A stretch of DNA of 64,000 bases, from the NCBI GenBank assembly GCA_900539595.1, contig UQCQ01000009.1, positions 1 through 64,000 on the forward strand, written 5' to 3'. Position numbers and translations under genes: made by a program. Positions 9,202-17,651 of this stretch are shown here, in pieces. The notes under the pieces were generated by a model, which searched no databases, had not been told where the DNA came from, and saw only the letters and a program-made list of their open reading frames with translations. Source of the DNA: an uncultured Mollicutes bacterium. GTDB taxonomy: Bacteria > Bacillota_I > Bacilli_A > RFN20 > CAG-826. Within the stretch, counting starts at the first letter, position 1. Each line of letters begins with the position of its first letter.

Positions 9202-10208
9202 AAAACACTAAGTCTCTATTTGTTCTAGCGTTTGCCAGTTTGCTATTTTCCTGTGGGGGAGAAAAAAAGACTTCCTACGAATTATCCTGGCTTTCGCCCA
9301 CGGGCTCCCCGACTTTGGCCTTTTATAGCGAAGCGGAAAATTCCAATTGGGTTTCTACCTCTACGCCGGCGGCGCTCATTCCTGCCGCGTTTGCTTCCGC
9401 TTCCTATGATGCGATTGTCTTCGACGGCATCACCGGTTTAAACCTCATCGAAAAGCAGCAACGCGCCTATCGCCTTGCTAGTTGGATCAATGAAGGCTCC
9501 TTCTATTTGGTTTCCGCTAAATACGATAAAGATGGAGCAAAAAACCTAGAAAATAAGCCTACTATCGATGCTTTTGTTGCTAGTGGCACCGCATCGGTTC
9601 TTTTCCGTGACGTCGCAGCGAATACCTTTCAATGGGGAGAATATTCGAATGGAAGTTCCCCCGATGACAAAATCGTTTATGAGACCGGCGTTGACGTGGT
9701 CCAAAAGAATTTGCTTAGCAACCCTGAAGCGTTTGATTTTTATGTTGTTGCTGAGCCGGCGCTGAGCTTGTTAAAACAAAAATTTGCCTCCCAGAATAAA
9801 GCATTGCACGTGATCAGCGATCTTCAAACGGACTTTGTCACCAATCACAACGGAGTTAAGGTACCTGCCGCCGCTATATTTGTTCGTGAACGAACTTATT
9901 TAGAACATCCCTCTGAAACGGTGGATTGGCTTAATGAGATTCAGTCCAATATTCAATCTGTTCGACTTGGCGATCCCCAAGTTTTGCAAATCCTATCTTC
10001 CTACGAAGAAAAGGGAATCTCATTAGCGGAGAGATTTGGATTCCCTTCTTCGAATTTGGTAAAGCAATTAATGGAGGATGGGTCTAATAAATTGCATTAT
10101 TCAAACTGTGGCGTGGATTCAAAATCATTGCTTGCTATGGCGAATGATTTTCAATCGACTTTGGGCCTTCCTGTATTTAACGAAACAAGCGTTTTGAATT
10201 GGAGATGA
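9198..10208 (+). CDS. ABC transporter substrate-binding lipoprotein (SsuA/ThiY-like)
   Basis: Predicted exported lipoprotein: basic start, hydrophobic stretch and lipobox LFSC with Cys at residue 19. The body resembles type-2 periplasmic binding proteins of the nitrate/sulfonate/thiamine-precursor group (SWLSPTGSPTLAFY near the start, an ASYDAIVFDG segment after it), but the ligand cannot be read from the sequence. It is coupled to deoB through an ATGA overlap and lies 4 nt before a permease gene. No ATPase gene follows, so energy coupling must come from elsewhere if the system works. Confidence 0.75.
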   Translation: MKNTKSLFVLAFASLLFSCGGEKKTSYELSWLSPTGSPTLAFYSEAENSNWVSTSTPAALIPAAFASASYDAIVFDGITGLNLIEKQQRAYRLASWINEGSFYLVSAKYDKDGAKNLENKPTIDAFVASGTASVLFRDVAANTFQWGEYSNGSSPDDKIVYETGVDVVQKNLLSNPEAFDFYVVAEPALSLLKQKFASQNKALHVISDLQTDFVTNHNGVKVPAAAIFVRERTYLEHPSETVDWLNEIQSNIQSVRLGDPQVLQILSSYEEKGISLAERFGFPSSNLVKQLMEDGSNKLHYSNCGVDSKSLLAMANDFQSTLGLPVFNETSVLNWR

Positions 10209-10212
10209 ACCC

Positions 10213-11031
10213 TTGAAGAGGAAAAGCCGAAAAAAAGAATCCGATCGCATTGTCTATATTCTTATTGGCGTTCTTTTGATTATCGCTGCGTGGTTCCTAA
10301 TTTCCTATTTTTTAAAAAAGAATGGAAATATGGTTTTCCCTTATCCGCATGAAGCGTTTGGAAAGGCTTTTGTTTTTCTTTTTTCTCCCAAGGAAGCGGA
10401 AAAGAATTGGATTGCCATCGGCTGGACTATATTGCGGTTGCTGATTGGTTTTTCGATTTCCTATGTCTTGGGAATTGTTTTAGGAACGTTGGCAGCGTGT
10501 CACCGGAAAATAGAACACATTCTAAAACCATGGATAGTTCTAAGCCGAACTGTTCCAACAGCGGCAGTTGTTTTACTTTTTATCGGAATTTTCTTCACCC
10601 CTAAATCAAGGAATGCGATCACGTTTATTCCATGCGCTTTGGTTTTTCTGGTAGCGTTTCCTTTGATTTATGAGTCTGTTCTAAAAGGTTTAATAAATGA
10701 TTCGAGCGAATTGTTAGAAGCATTGGATTTGGAATGTGGGCGGAACGCTGCCCCGGCAGTAGTCTATGTCCGCTGGCCAAATGCCGCCCCCTATATTCGT
10801 TTGGGTGCGATACAAAGTTTTGGATTATCCGTAAAGGTTCTTATCATGTCAGAGATTCTTTGCGCGACCTCCAATTCCAAACCATCCCTAGGGGGATTGA
10901 TTTCTAATAGTCAGGTTAATGGCGAGGTGGAGAATATTATCCCCTATAGCTTGATCGCATTGGCAATGGTTGCTTTAGTTGACGTTGTTTTAAATCTTGT
11001 TTCTTCTAGAATCAAGATAGACGAAGAATAA
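10213..11031 (+). CDS. ABC transporter permease (SsuC/TauC family)
   Basis: Integral membrane permease of 272 aa with about six hydrophobic segments. The coupling-loop (EAA-like) region is recognisable around LEALDLECGRNAAPAVVYVRWPNAAPY, typical of the sulfonate/taurine/thiamine-precursor importers. The start is TTG at 10213 with GGAG 8 nt upstream; the first in-frame ATG would delete the first membrane helix. It pairs with the preceding lipoprotein. The substrate is unknown and the expected ATP-binding subunit is missing from the locus. Confidence 0.82.
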   Translation: MKRKSRKKESDRIVYILIGVLLIIAAWFLISYFLKKNGNMVFPYPHEAFGKAFVFLFSPKEAEKNWIAIGWTILRLLIGFSISYVLGIVLGTLAACHRKIEHILKPWIVLSRTVPTAAVVLLFIGIFFTPKSRNAITFIPCALVFLVAFPLIYESVLKGLINDSSELLEALDLECGRNAAPAVVYVRWPNAAPYIRLGAIQSFGLSVKVLIMSEILCATSNSKPSLGGLISNSQVNGEVENIIPYSLIALAMVALVDVVLNLVSSRIKIDEE

Positions 11032-11460
11032 AAAAGATAAAACTGTTTTCAGATTTAAAATCAATGTTGATTTTGTTTTGGTTTTTTCAAGTATTTTGTG
11101 GCATTAATCTGATATATAACAAAACGGAAACTATAACTTAATTTAAATAATGATGAATAAATCCATCCAAAGATACCGTAGAAAGAATTTGAATCCAAGA
11201 CAAATTGGCAATGCCTAAAAAGAGGAAGCAGAACTAGAAAAAAATATTCTGTGTTTTTATGCATTTAGACTGAAAAAAACAAATGAAATTTTAAAATAGG
11301 CTATTAGTAGTTATTTAGTAATTGTTAAAAAGTGGAAAACTTCACGATCATCAAGGTAATTATTTAGAAAGATAAATATTCTTAATATTAAATAACTTCG
11401 GTAAATTCACTTTATTTATTAAAGTACTTAACATAATGGACATTATACGAAGTAATGTAT
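11032..11460. other. AT-rich intergenic region without a gene
   Basis: About 430 bp between two converging operons, markedly richer in A+T than its surroundings. Short open frames here have no ribosome sites or family resemblance. It contains one copy of a short motif (ATTAGTAGTT, 11303-11312) also found at two other intergenic places. I see no RNA gene or mobile element. Confidence 0.6.
11057..11086 (+). terminator. Possible terminator after the ABC permease
   Basis: AAAATCA (11057-11063) pairs with TGATTTT (11068-11074) and is followed by a T-rich tail. The stem is only AT-rich and weak, so this is a tentative end for the rightward operon. Confidence 0.4.
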
Positions 11461-11508
11461 TTTGAAAAATAAAAGCCGCATTTAAGCGGTTCTGATTTGT
11501 TGGCTTTT
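11461..11508 (-). terminator. Terminator of the yqeG-rsfS operon
   Basis: AAAAGCC (11471-11477) pairs with GGCTTTT (11502-11508), with a smaller CCGC/GCGG hairpin inside the loop. Read leftward it is followed by a T-rich tract. The outer arm touches the rsfS stop codon. Confidence 0.65.
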
Positions 11509-11867
11509 TAATCTTCTTTTTCTTTATTTTGGTTCTTTTCACGAATGGATTCGATAAGCTTTTCCAAGGAGATCTTTTCTCTCATTTCCGGTAAGAAAAC
11601 ATGGACGATGACATCTCCGCCTTGGAGGATTACCCAACCGGATTCCTCTTCGGAATCGGAAACTGGCATTTCGATTCCGTTCTTAAAAAACGCTTCTTCA
11701 AGATAGTCAAAATTTGCCTTTAATGCTCGGACGTTTTGGGCGGTAGCTAAAACATAATAGGAACAAAACGGATTCAAGTCTTCCACTTCGATGACTTGAA
11801 TGCTTTCCGCCTTGTGTTCTTCCAATGTATTGACAGCAATTGTTAATTCCTTTGGTTGCTCTTTCAT
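11508..11867 (-). CDS. rsfS: Ribosomal silencing factor RsfS
   Basis: RsfS/Iojap protein (119 aa), which binds L14 of the large ribosomal subunit and blocks subunit joining when nutrients run out. Recognised by VEDLNPFCSYYVLATAQNVRAL and the segment SGWVILQGGDVIVHVFLPEMRE. It closes the leftward yqeG-yqeH-yhbY-nadD-rsfS operon, as in other Firmicutes, 3 nt after nadD. A Lys/Glu-rich tail follows the domain. Confidence 0.93.
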   Translation of the reverse strand: MKEQPKELTIAVNTLEEHKAESIQVIEVEDLNPFCSYYVLATAQNVRALKANFDYLEEAFFKNGIEMPVSDSEEESGWVILQGGDVIVHVFLPEMREKISLEKLIESIREKNQNKEKED

Positions 11868-11870
11868 TTT

Positions 11871-12971
11871 TTATTTTCCTCCTAGATACAACTTCATACA
11901 GGCTTCGGTCATGGGATTATCAATTCGATATCCCTTCCCTTCCAAATATATTTTATTCGCCTCCAAGACGCGAATAAATCCTTGGTAGCAATCCTTGATG
12001 CAGGCTTTGATTAATTTGCTGGAATCGTAGCCCCGCAGTGGATCGATCTTATCGCTTGAATAAATTATTTTGGCCAAGCGAGTCATATGGGGCTTTCCGG
12101 TTGCATGGCACCGAATCGCATCTAGTATCTCTTCTTGTTCGATTCCAAACTTTTCTTTGGCAATCTCTGCACCAATAAACTGATGGTAGGTCCATTCGGG
12201 GAATTGGTCCTGCTCAGGAAAGTGTTCTTTCATGAAGGTGACCTCTTTTTCTTTGGGCACATCCTTCCCAATGTCGTGGAGCAATCCTGCGATATAGGCG
12301 AATTTTGGGTTGCGTAAATGATTGCGATAGGCGATTTCGTAAGCTAAACGGGCAACGGAAATGGAATGCAGCAAACGATGAGCGGAAAGCATTTTCGAAA
12401 TATCGTTAATGTAATAAAGATGTTTTTTCTCAATGTTGTTTCGAACGGAAAGGGGGATATCCAAGGAATGCAGTCGGCGAACCTCCGAACTGCTTACCTC
12501 CCCCGACTTTTCATACGGCAAGCGCCACATTCGATATTTTTGCAATAAGGCGTCTTGAACCTCGATTCCCATTCGCGGGACGTAAATCGGCGTCGCGAGC
12601 TCTGAGATTTCATCCGGAGATTTCCAAGAAAGGAATTGATTGGCTTCGTCCGCGCCAATAATGAAAAATAGTTTCCGCTTCGGGTAACGGTTTTTGAAAT
12701 AACGTAACGTGTCGATCCAGTAATGGGGTTCTGTAGTTAGTTCGGACTCGAACAAAGAAATGGAAAAAGATGCAGATCCATCTTCCTTTAATGCGTCCTT
12801 AAGCATTTCTAAGCGATCTGAAAAACAGGCAATCGGTTTTTTACCTGGTGGATTTGCATTGGGAATGAAAATTACATCCGCGTTTAACGTTAAGCTTGCT
12901 GCTCGTGCGATGCGCAGATGGCCATTATGAACGGGGTCGAATGTTCCGCCGTAAAGAATTAGTGATTCCAT
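11871..12971 (-). CDS. nadD: Fused NadD (nicotinate-nucleotide adenylyltransferase) and YqeK-type HD phosphohydrolase
   Basis: Two enzymes in one 366-aa chain. Residues 1 to about 185 are NadD, adenylating nicotinate mononucleotide in NAD synthesis: YGGTFDPVHNGHLRIA, FIPNANPPGKK, FIIGADEANQFLSWK, and SSSEVRR in place of ISSTxIR. Residues from about 195 form an HD domain of the YqeK type: HSISVARLAYEIA, AGLLHDIGKDVPKE and a further YSSDKIDPLRGY; YqeK proteins hydrolyse diadenosine tetraphosphate. Bacillus carries these as adjacent genes; the fusion is known in mycoplasmas. The order yhbY-nadD-yqeK-rsfS is preserved. Confidence 0.93.
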   Translation of the reverse strand: MESLILYGGTFDPVHNGHLRIARAASLTLNADVIFIPNANPPGKKPIACFSDRLEMLKDALKEDGSASFSISLFESELTTEPHYWIDTLRYFKNRYPKRKLFFIIGADEANQFLSWKSPDEISELATPIYVPRMGIEVQDALLQKYRMWRLPYEKSGEVSSSEVRRLHSLDIPLSVRNNIEKKHLYYINDISKMLSAHRLLHSISVARLAYEIAYRNHLRNPKFAYIAGLLHDIGKDVPKEKEVTFMKEHFPEQDQFPEWTYHQFIGAEIAKEKFGIEQEEILDAIRCHATGKPHMTRLAKIIYSSDKIDPLRGYDSSKLIKACIKDCYQGFIRVLEANKIYLEGKGYRIDNPMTEACMKLYLGGK

Positions 12972-12982
12972 TCCGAATTGAG

Positions 12983-13282
12983 TTAATCGCGAGTGGGAAC
13001 AACGATTTTTGGATTCTTTTTCGATTTGCGGTAATAAACCATGACTCGCCCAATGACTTGGACGAGGTCTGCGTCAAGACGCTCCGCCAACTCTTCGGCA
13101 ATTTGTTTTGGTTCGCAGGATGCGTTCTGCAAAATACCGACTTTAATTAACTCACGGGCTTCTAACGCATCGTTTAGTTCGGCTACGAACTTATCATCCA
13201 ATCCGCCTTTCCCAATTAAGTAACGATGAGAAATGGGGTTGGCTAATTTTTTTAAATAGGCTTTTTGAAAGGGTTTTAACAT
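12983..13282 (-). CDS. yhbY: YhbY family RNA-binding protein (CRM domain)
   Basis: Single CRM-domain protein of 99 aa that associates with pre-50S ribosomal particles. Recognised by AYLKKLANPISHRYLIGKGGL, DALEARELIKVGIL and a VQVIGRVMVYYR end. A weak AAGGATCT site precedes the ATG. It lies between yqeH and nadD as in B. subtilis, except that aroE is absent from the interval. Confidence 0.92.
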   Translation of the reverse strand: MLKPFQKAYLKKLANPISHRYLIGKGGLDDKFVAELNDALEARELIKVGILQNASCEPKQIAEELAERLDADLVQVIGRVMVYYRKSKKNPKIVVPTRD

Positions 13283-13294
13283 AATAATAGATCC

Positions 13295-14440
13295 TTATTT
13301 TTTTACTGCAATTTTCGAACGGCTGGTGTAAATTGCGACATCTTTTGGAACAAAAATTCGGAAGGTTTGTTTCTTTCCATGGAAACCAATCCACCCATAT
13401 CCTTCGATGCCGATATCCCGGCTACCCGTTTCGTCTACGACCAATTCATAGGCCGCAAGGTCCACAGGCCCCAGCAAAAAAGGGCTTTGTGGGAATAAAA
13501 ATCCTTTTTGAATCATCTGGAAAAAGTCGGCTTCGGCGTGCTTGGAACGGGTTTTGGCTAATTTGACGTTTTTGGAGCCGAAATAGGTAATGGAGGTTTT
13601 GTCTCCTTTAACCAATTCGATTCGAGCTAAGCCCCCAATGCAAAGGGATTCCCCTGCCGATAAAGCAACGATACGCGGTTTAACGGGTTCGGAAGGATAG
13701 GCGAGGCGAACTTGGTCTACGCTAAGCAGATGCGTCATGGAATTGTCCGTTGGAGTCCCCGGGGTATCGTAAATAAAGGTCGATGAATCCAAGGGAATTT
13801 GCATCACGCGAATCGAGGTTCCTGGGTATTTAGCTGTCACAACGCTGTTGAACGTGTTGTTCTTGTAACTTCGTAAAAACGAAGAAAGGAAAAGGGTTTT
13901 TCCTGCGTTAGATGCCCCGATGAGATAGACGTCGTGCCCGCGACGCCTTTTTTCAATTTCCTTCGCAATGGGCGAGATGTCGGCCATGCCGGTAAGAGAG
14001 GTCAAAACGACATCGTTGGCTTCGACAGAAATCTTGGATACCCGAAAACGGTGGGCAACGTATTCTTTTAATTTTTGGTCGTCGGCATCCGCTGGCAAAA
14101 GATCTCTTTTATTGGCGATGACGAGAACGGGATTATTGGAAATGATATCGACGACATCCTTGGGGAAGCCGGCTTCGAAACTGAATAAGTCGATGACGCA
14201 AACAATTAAGGCGTCGCTAGCGCGCGCATCCTTTAACATGGATAGGTATTCGTCGGAGCAAGCTAGTTCGTGTTTGCTGAAATTGTAACGTTGCTTCGCG
14301 TAACACGAATCACAAAAAACGACCAAAGCGTTGGTGTTTTTGATGACTTCCGGGGAGACGTAGCCCTCCGCTTCTTTGTCATCGGCTTGGAGGATGGCGC
14401 CGCAATTGTAGCAACGACGCACGATGTTTAGTTTGCTCAT
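13295..14440 (-). CDS. yqeH: Ribosome biogenesis GTPase YqeH
   Basis: Circularly permuted GTPase needed for 30S assembly. An N-terminal zinc finger (CYNCG, then CDSC) precedes GTPase motifs in permuted order: NKRDLLP (G4), GASNAGKTLFLSSFL (G1), YPGTSIR (G2) and DTPGTP (G3), followed by a C-terminal RNA-binding region. The ATG at 14440 has GGAAGGAG immediately upstream and overlaps the yqeG stop as ATGA; the longer reading frame upstream lies inside yqeG and is not used. Confidence 0.94.
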   Translation of the reverse strand: MSKLNIVRRCYNCGAILQADDKEAEGYVSPEVIKNTNALVVFCDSCYAKQRYNFSKHELACSDEYLSMLKDARASDALIVCVIDLFSFEAGFPKDVVDIISNNPVLVIANKRDLLPADADDQKLKEYVAHRFRVSKISVEANDVVLTSLTGMADISPIAKEIEKRRRGHDVYLIGASNAGKTLFLSSFLRSYKNNTFNSVVTAKYPGTSIRVMQIPLDSSTFIYDTPGTPTDNSMTHLLSVDQVRLAYPSEPVKPRIVALSAGESLCIGGLARIELVKGDKTSITYFGSKNVKLAKTRSKHAEADFFQMIQKGFLFPQSPFLLGPVDLAAYELVVDETGSRDIGIEGYGWIGFHGKKQTFRIFVPKDVAIYTSRSKIAVKK

Positions 14441-14988
14441 GTTTTGATCTCCTTCCATTCTTTGATCCAGTGCTTGGCAAACATCTTTTTTCGTTTGGGT
14501 TTGTCGAAGAGGCGATTGAATTTGGTCCAAAGGGGTTCATAAGCCCCGAGAGGTTCCGTCAATAAGACTCGAATTCCTGCGCGATTTCCGCAAAGAACAT
14601 CGGTTTGGATTTGATCCCCCACCAATAAGACTTCGCTTGGTTTCCAGCCTTTTTCTTTCATTAATCCAACGAGAGGACCTTTGAAGGGCTTCTTCATCCA
14701 TCCATGGGCTTCTAAGCCGGCTTTCTGAGAAACTTCCAAAACTCTTCCGCCTCTTCCGTTCGAACAAACAACCATTTGAATCCCTTTTTTGGAGAGAGAA
14801 TCCCTATAGGCGAGAAGCTCTGGGGTGGGTTCTTTGCTTCCGTAAGGAATGAGGGTATTGTCTAAATCGCAAAGAAGAACTTTGACCCCGATTCTTTCAA
14901 AGAAAGAGGGGTCGACTTCGAATAGCGATTTGGCGTGCGCGTAGGGAAGCGATTTCTTCATAAAGACATTGTAAGAGGATTTGCTCAT
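14437..14988 (-). CDS. yqeG: YqeG family HAD-type phosphatase
   Basis: HAD-superfamily phosphatase of the YqeG IIIA family. Catalytic motif DLDNTLIPYG, motif II VVCSNG and motif III VGDQIQTDVLCGNRAG are all present. Physiological substrate is not established from sequence; related enzymes dephosphorylate phosphatidylglycerophosphate. First gene of the yqeG-rsfS group, starting 38 nt after the parC stop, so it may be transcribed from the topoisomerase IV promoter. The start codon has no strong ribosome site. Confidence 0.9.
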   Translation of the reverse strand: MSKSSYNVFMKKSLPYAHAKSLFEVDPSFFERIGVKVLLCDLDNTLIPYGSKEPTPELLAYRDSLSKKGIQMVVCSNGRGGRVLEVSQKAGLEAHGWMKKPFKGPLVGLMKEKGWKPSEVLLVGDQIQTDVLCGNRAGIRVLLTEPLGAYEPLWTKFNRLFDKPKRKKMFAKHWIKEWKEIKT

Positions 14989-15026
14989 TCCGTAAATGCG
15001 GGCAAGGAAGGAATTTGAATCGATTA

Positions 15027-17651
15027 TTAGAAGTCCTCATCTCCAAATATGGAGATTTGCTCAAATTTTTCTGGGCCTTTAGATTTTTGTTCCGTCGTAT
15101 CTTCAACTTCCGAAGTAGAGTTTTCTTCTTTGTTTTCTTCTACGGGTTCCACATGATAACTGACCATCGAATCGTCAATTAAGGTGGAATCCCTCGTGAA
15201 AATAGTGGCTACGGTAGCTCCCTTTGGGAGTTTGATGGAACTGCCTTTGGCGTATTTATCCATGGGGGTTAAATAGAAGTCCTCGTATGTAATCGAAGCA
15301 GTTTCGCCGTTACTAAGAGTCGCCGTAAGGGTGTAAGGGGGGTCCACATCGGGTGCTTTTTGGGCATAGACAAGGAAATGCGGTTCGTTTTTAAAGGATT
15401 TGAAAAGGGTGGTTGCTTTATTTAGACGACCCGTTTTTGTTACGTTGCTCGAACTGGCCACCCGAGTATATCCTAGCTGAGTAATTAGCAGCAATTTGGC
15501 ACTTTCCTCCGGGAGGAACGAAAGCATACCTGCCACGAGTCCCCCACGGAAGGAGGCGGCTTTTACCCCAGCGGAATTGGTGGAACTATAGGCAATTTCA
15601 TTTTCATTATAGAAGGTGGCAAGCCCCGTATCGCTGAAAATCATTAAATCGCTATTGCCGCTTGTTAAGGCGACATCCACTACCTCGTCATCGCCAAGCA
15701 AACGCATGGCGCGAATCGGGCGATTGAAACGGGAGACCTGGAAAGAAGATAACTTCGTGCGTTTAATTTGGCCTTTTTTGGAAACTAAGGCGATAAAAAG
15801 ATCGTCGCGGAATTTCCGTACCGCAAAGGCACGAACTAGTTTTTCTTCCGCCGGAAGGGAAATCGCATAATTGACGTGTATTCCTTCGTCGTTCCATTTA
15901 TTGGCCTTGATCAAATGGACGGGAATATAAAGGAAATTGCCCTTAGATGTAAAAACAAGCATCCAATCGGTAGTGTCACATTGACCATCGAAAATGAGAG
16001 TATCCCCATTTTTAAGGCCGGGCAGTTCTCCGTTCGCTCCACCACTAGAACGCCAAGAAGCAAGAGAAGAACGTTTGATATATCCGTCGCGAGTCACAAC
16101 GACTACCACAGTTTCTTTGGCGACCAAATCCCTTTGGTTGATGGAACGCATGGAAACATCTTCTTCTTCGATGGCGGTTCTCCGCGGGGTGTCGAAGCGT
16201 TTTGCGATGGCTTTTAAACTGGAGATGATCAGCGAATTCATTTTATCGGGATTTCGCAAAGTTTCCTTCAAATCCGCTATTTCAAGATCTAAGCGCTTTT
16301 TTTCGTCTAAAACGGTTTCCACATCGAAATTGCTTAGCTTATATAACGGCATCATGACGATCGCTTCGCTTTGAGCTTCCGTAAAACCGAATTCTGCTGC
16401 GATATTAACTTTGGATTCTGCTTTGTCGCGGCTACGTTTGATGACCCGAACGATTTGGTCGATGAGGTCACTCGCCCGGATCAATCCTTCTACGATTTCT
16501 AATCGAGCAAGGTCCTTCTTTAAATCGAATTGGCAACGTCTAGTTTCCACATCGACCTGGTGAGCAATGTAAGTGTCGCAATAAGAAAGCAGGTTCAGAA
16601 CCTGAGGTCGGCCATTAACAATAGCTACCATATTGGCCGTGTAGGAAGAACGTAACTGCGTTTTCTGCATTAAATAAGCCAAAATGGACTCCGGCTTGAA
16701 GCCTTCTTTGATATCGACGGCGATACGAAGCCCGCTTTTATCCGTTTCGTCGCGAACTTCATCAATGCCGGCAATGGTTTTGTCGTGCCGCAATTTGTCA
16801 ATCGCGTATACGAGTTGGGATTTATTCACCCCATAGGGAATTTCGGTGATGATAATTTGACTTGTCCCGTCCTCGGCTTCTTCAATGGACGTCCTACTAG
16901 CCACGTCGATTTTTCCACGTCCCGTAAGATAAATATCGCTTAATCCTTGCGATTCGTAGATGATTCCCCCGGTAGGAAAATCTGGCCCCGGAACAAAACG
17001 CATGAGGGTTTCAATCGGGCAATTGGGGTGCTGAATTCGATAGATGATGGCGGAAGTTACTTCGCCCAAATTGTGCGGAGGAATTTCCGTAGCCATACCT
17101 ACGGCGATTCCGCTGGACCCGTTTACGAAAAGATTAGGAAAATGGCAAGGCAAAACCTGAGGCTCAAATTCGGTGTCATCGAAGGTTAGGCCCATGTCGA
17201 CGGTGTTTTTGTCGATATCGCGAATTAATTCTTGGGACAAAGCCGCCAAACGAGCTTCCGTATAACGATAAGCCGCAGCGGGATCGCCATCCATGGAACC
17301 ATTATTTCCTTGGAAGTCGATTAATGGAGCACGAACGCGCCAGGTTTGGGACATGCGGACGAGGGCGTCATAAATGGAACTATCGCCATGAGGGTGATAT
17401 TTCCCCATGACTTCACCCACGATATGAGCACATTTTTTGGTTGGTTTATCAATCGTATTGCCTGTTTTCCACATGGCAAAAACAATACGACGCTGAACCG
17501 GTTTCAAACCATCTCGAGCATCAGGAATCGCACGGTCTTGAATTACATCTTTGGCGTAGATGTCAAAGCGATCCCCCATCAAGTCATCCAAGGTGGATGG
17601 TACGAGGTTTTCTGTGATTTCTGGAGTTTCGTCCTTCCTTTTTTTCGCCAT
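15027..17651 (-). CDS. parC: DNA topoisomerase IV subunit A
   Basis: 874-aa DNA-cleaving subunit of topoisomerase IV, which decatenates sister chromosomes. The breakage-reunion domain includes IPDARDGLKPVQRRI, the quinolone-determining segment YHPHGDSSIYDALVRM with unmutated-looking Ser and Asp, and the catalytic-Tyr region AAYRYTEARLA. A beta-pinwheel C-terminal domain without the gyrase-type GQRGG box and an acidic tail follow. ParC rather than GyrA is favoured by that absence and by the parE-like partner. Start overlaps the parE stop as TAATG. Confidence 0.92.
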   Translation of the reverse strand: MAKKRKDETPEITENLVPSTLDDLMGDRFDIYAKDVIQDRAIPDARDGLKPVQRRIVFAMWKTGNTIDKPTKKCAHIVGEVMGKYHPHGDSSIYDALVRMSQTWRVRAPLIDFQGNNGSMDGDPAAAYRYTEARLAALSQELIRDIDKNTVDMGLTFDDTEFEPQVLPCHFPNLFVNGSSGIAVGMATEIPPHNLGEVTSAIIYRIQHPNCPIETLMRFVPGPDFPTGGIIYESQGLSDIYLTGRGKIDVASRTSIEEAEDGTSQIIITEIPYGVNKSQLVYAIDKLRHDKTIAGIDEVRDETDKSGLRIAVDIKEGFKPESILAYLMQKTQLRSSYTANMVAIVNGRPQVLNLLSYCDTYIAHQVDVETRRCQFDLKKDLARLEIVEGLIRASDLIDQIVRVIKRSRDKAESKVNIAAEFGFTEAQSEAIVMMPLYKLSNFDVETVLDEKKRLDLEIADLKETLRNPDKMNSLIISSLKAIAKRFDTPRRTAIEEEDVSMRSINQRDLVAKETVVVVVTRDGYIKRSSLASWRSSGGANGELPGLKNGDTLIFDGQCDTTDWMLVFTSKGNFLYIPVHLIKANKWNDEGIHVNYAISLPAEEKLVRAFAVRKFRDDLFIALVSKKGQIKRTKLSSFQVSRFNRPIRAMRLLGDDEVVDVALTSGNSDLMIFSDTGLATFYNENEIAYSSTNSAGVKAASFRGGLVAGMLSFLPEESAKLLLITQLGYTRVASSSNVTKTGRLNKATTLFKSFKNEPHFLVYAQKAPDVDPPYTLTATLSNGETASITYEDFYLTPMDKYAKGSSIKLPKGATVATIFTRDSTLIDDSMVSYHVEPVEENKEENSTSEVEDTTEQKSKGPEKFEQISIFGDEDF

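Noticed and set aside
13295..14530. Longer N-terminal versions of yqeH, era, rsmE, lepA and comEC from upstream in-frame codons
   Set aside because: In each case the extension lies inside or beside the preceding gene, does not match the family, and a later ATG has either a ribosome site or a stop/start overlap.
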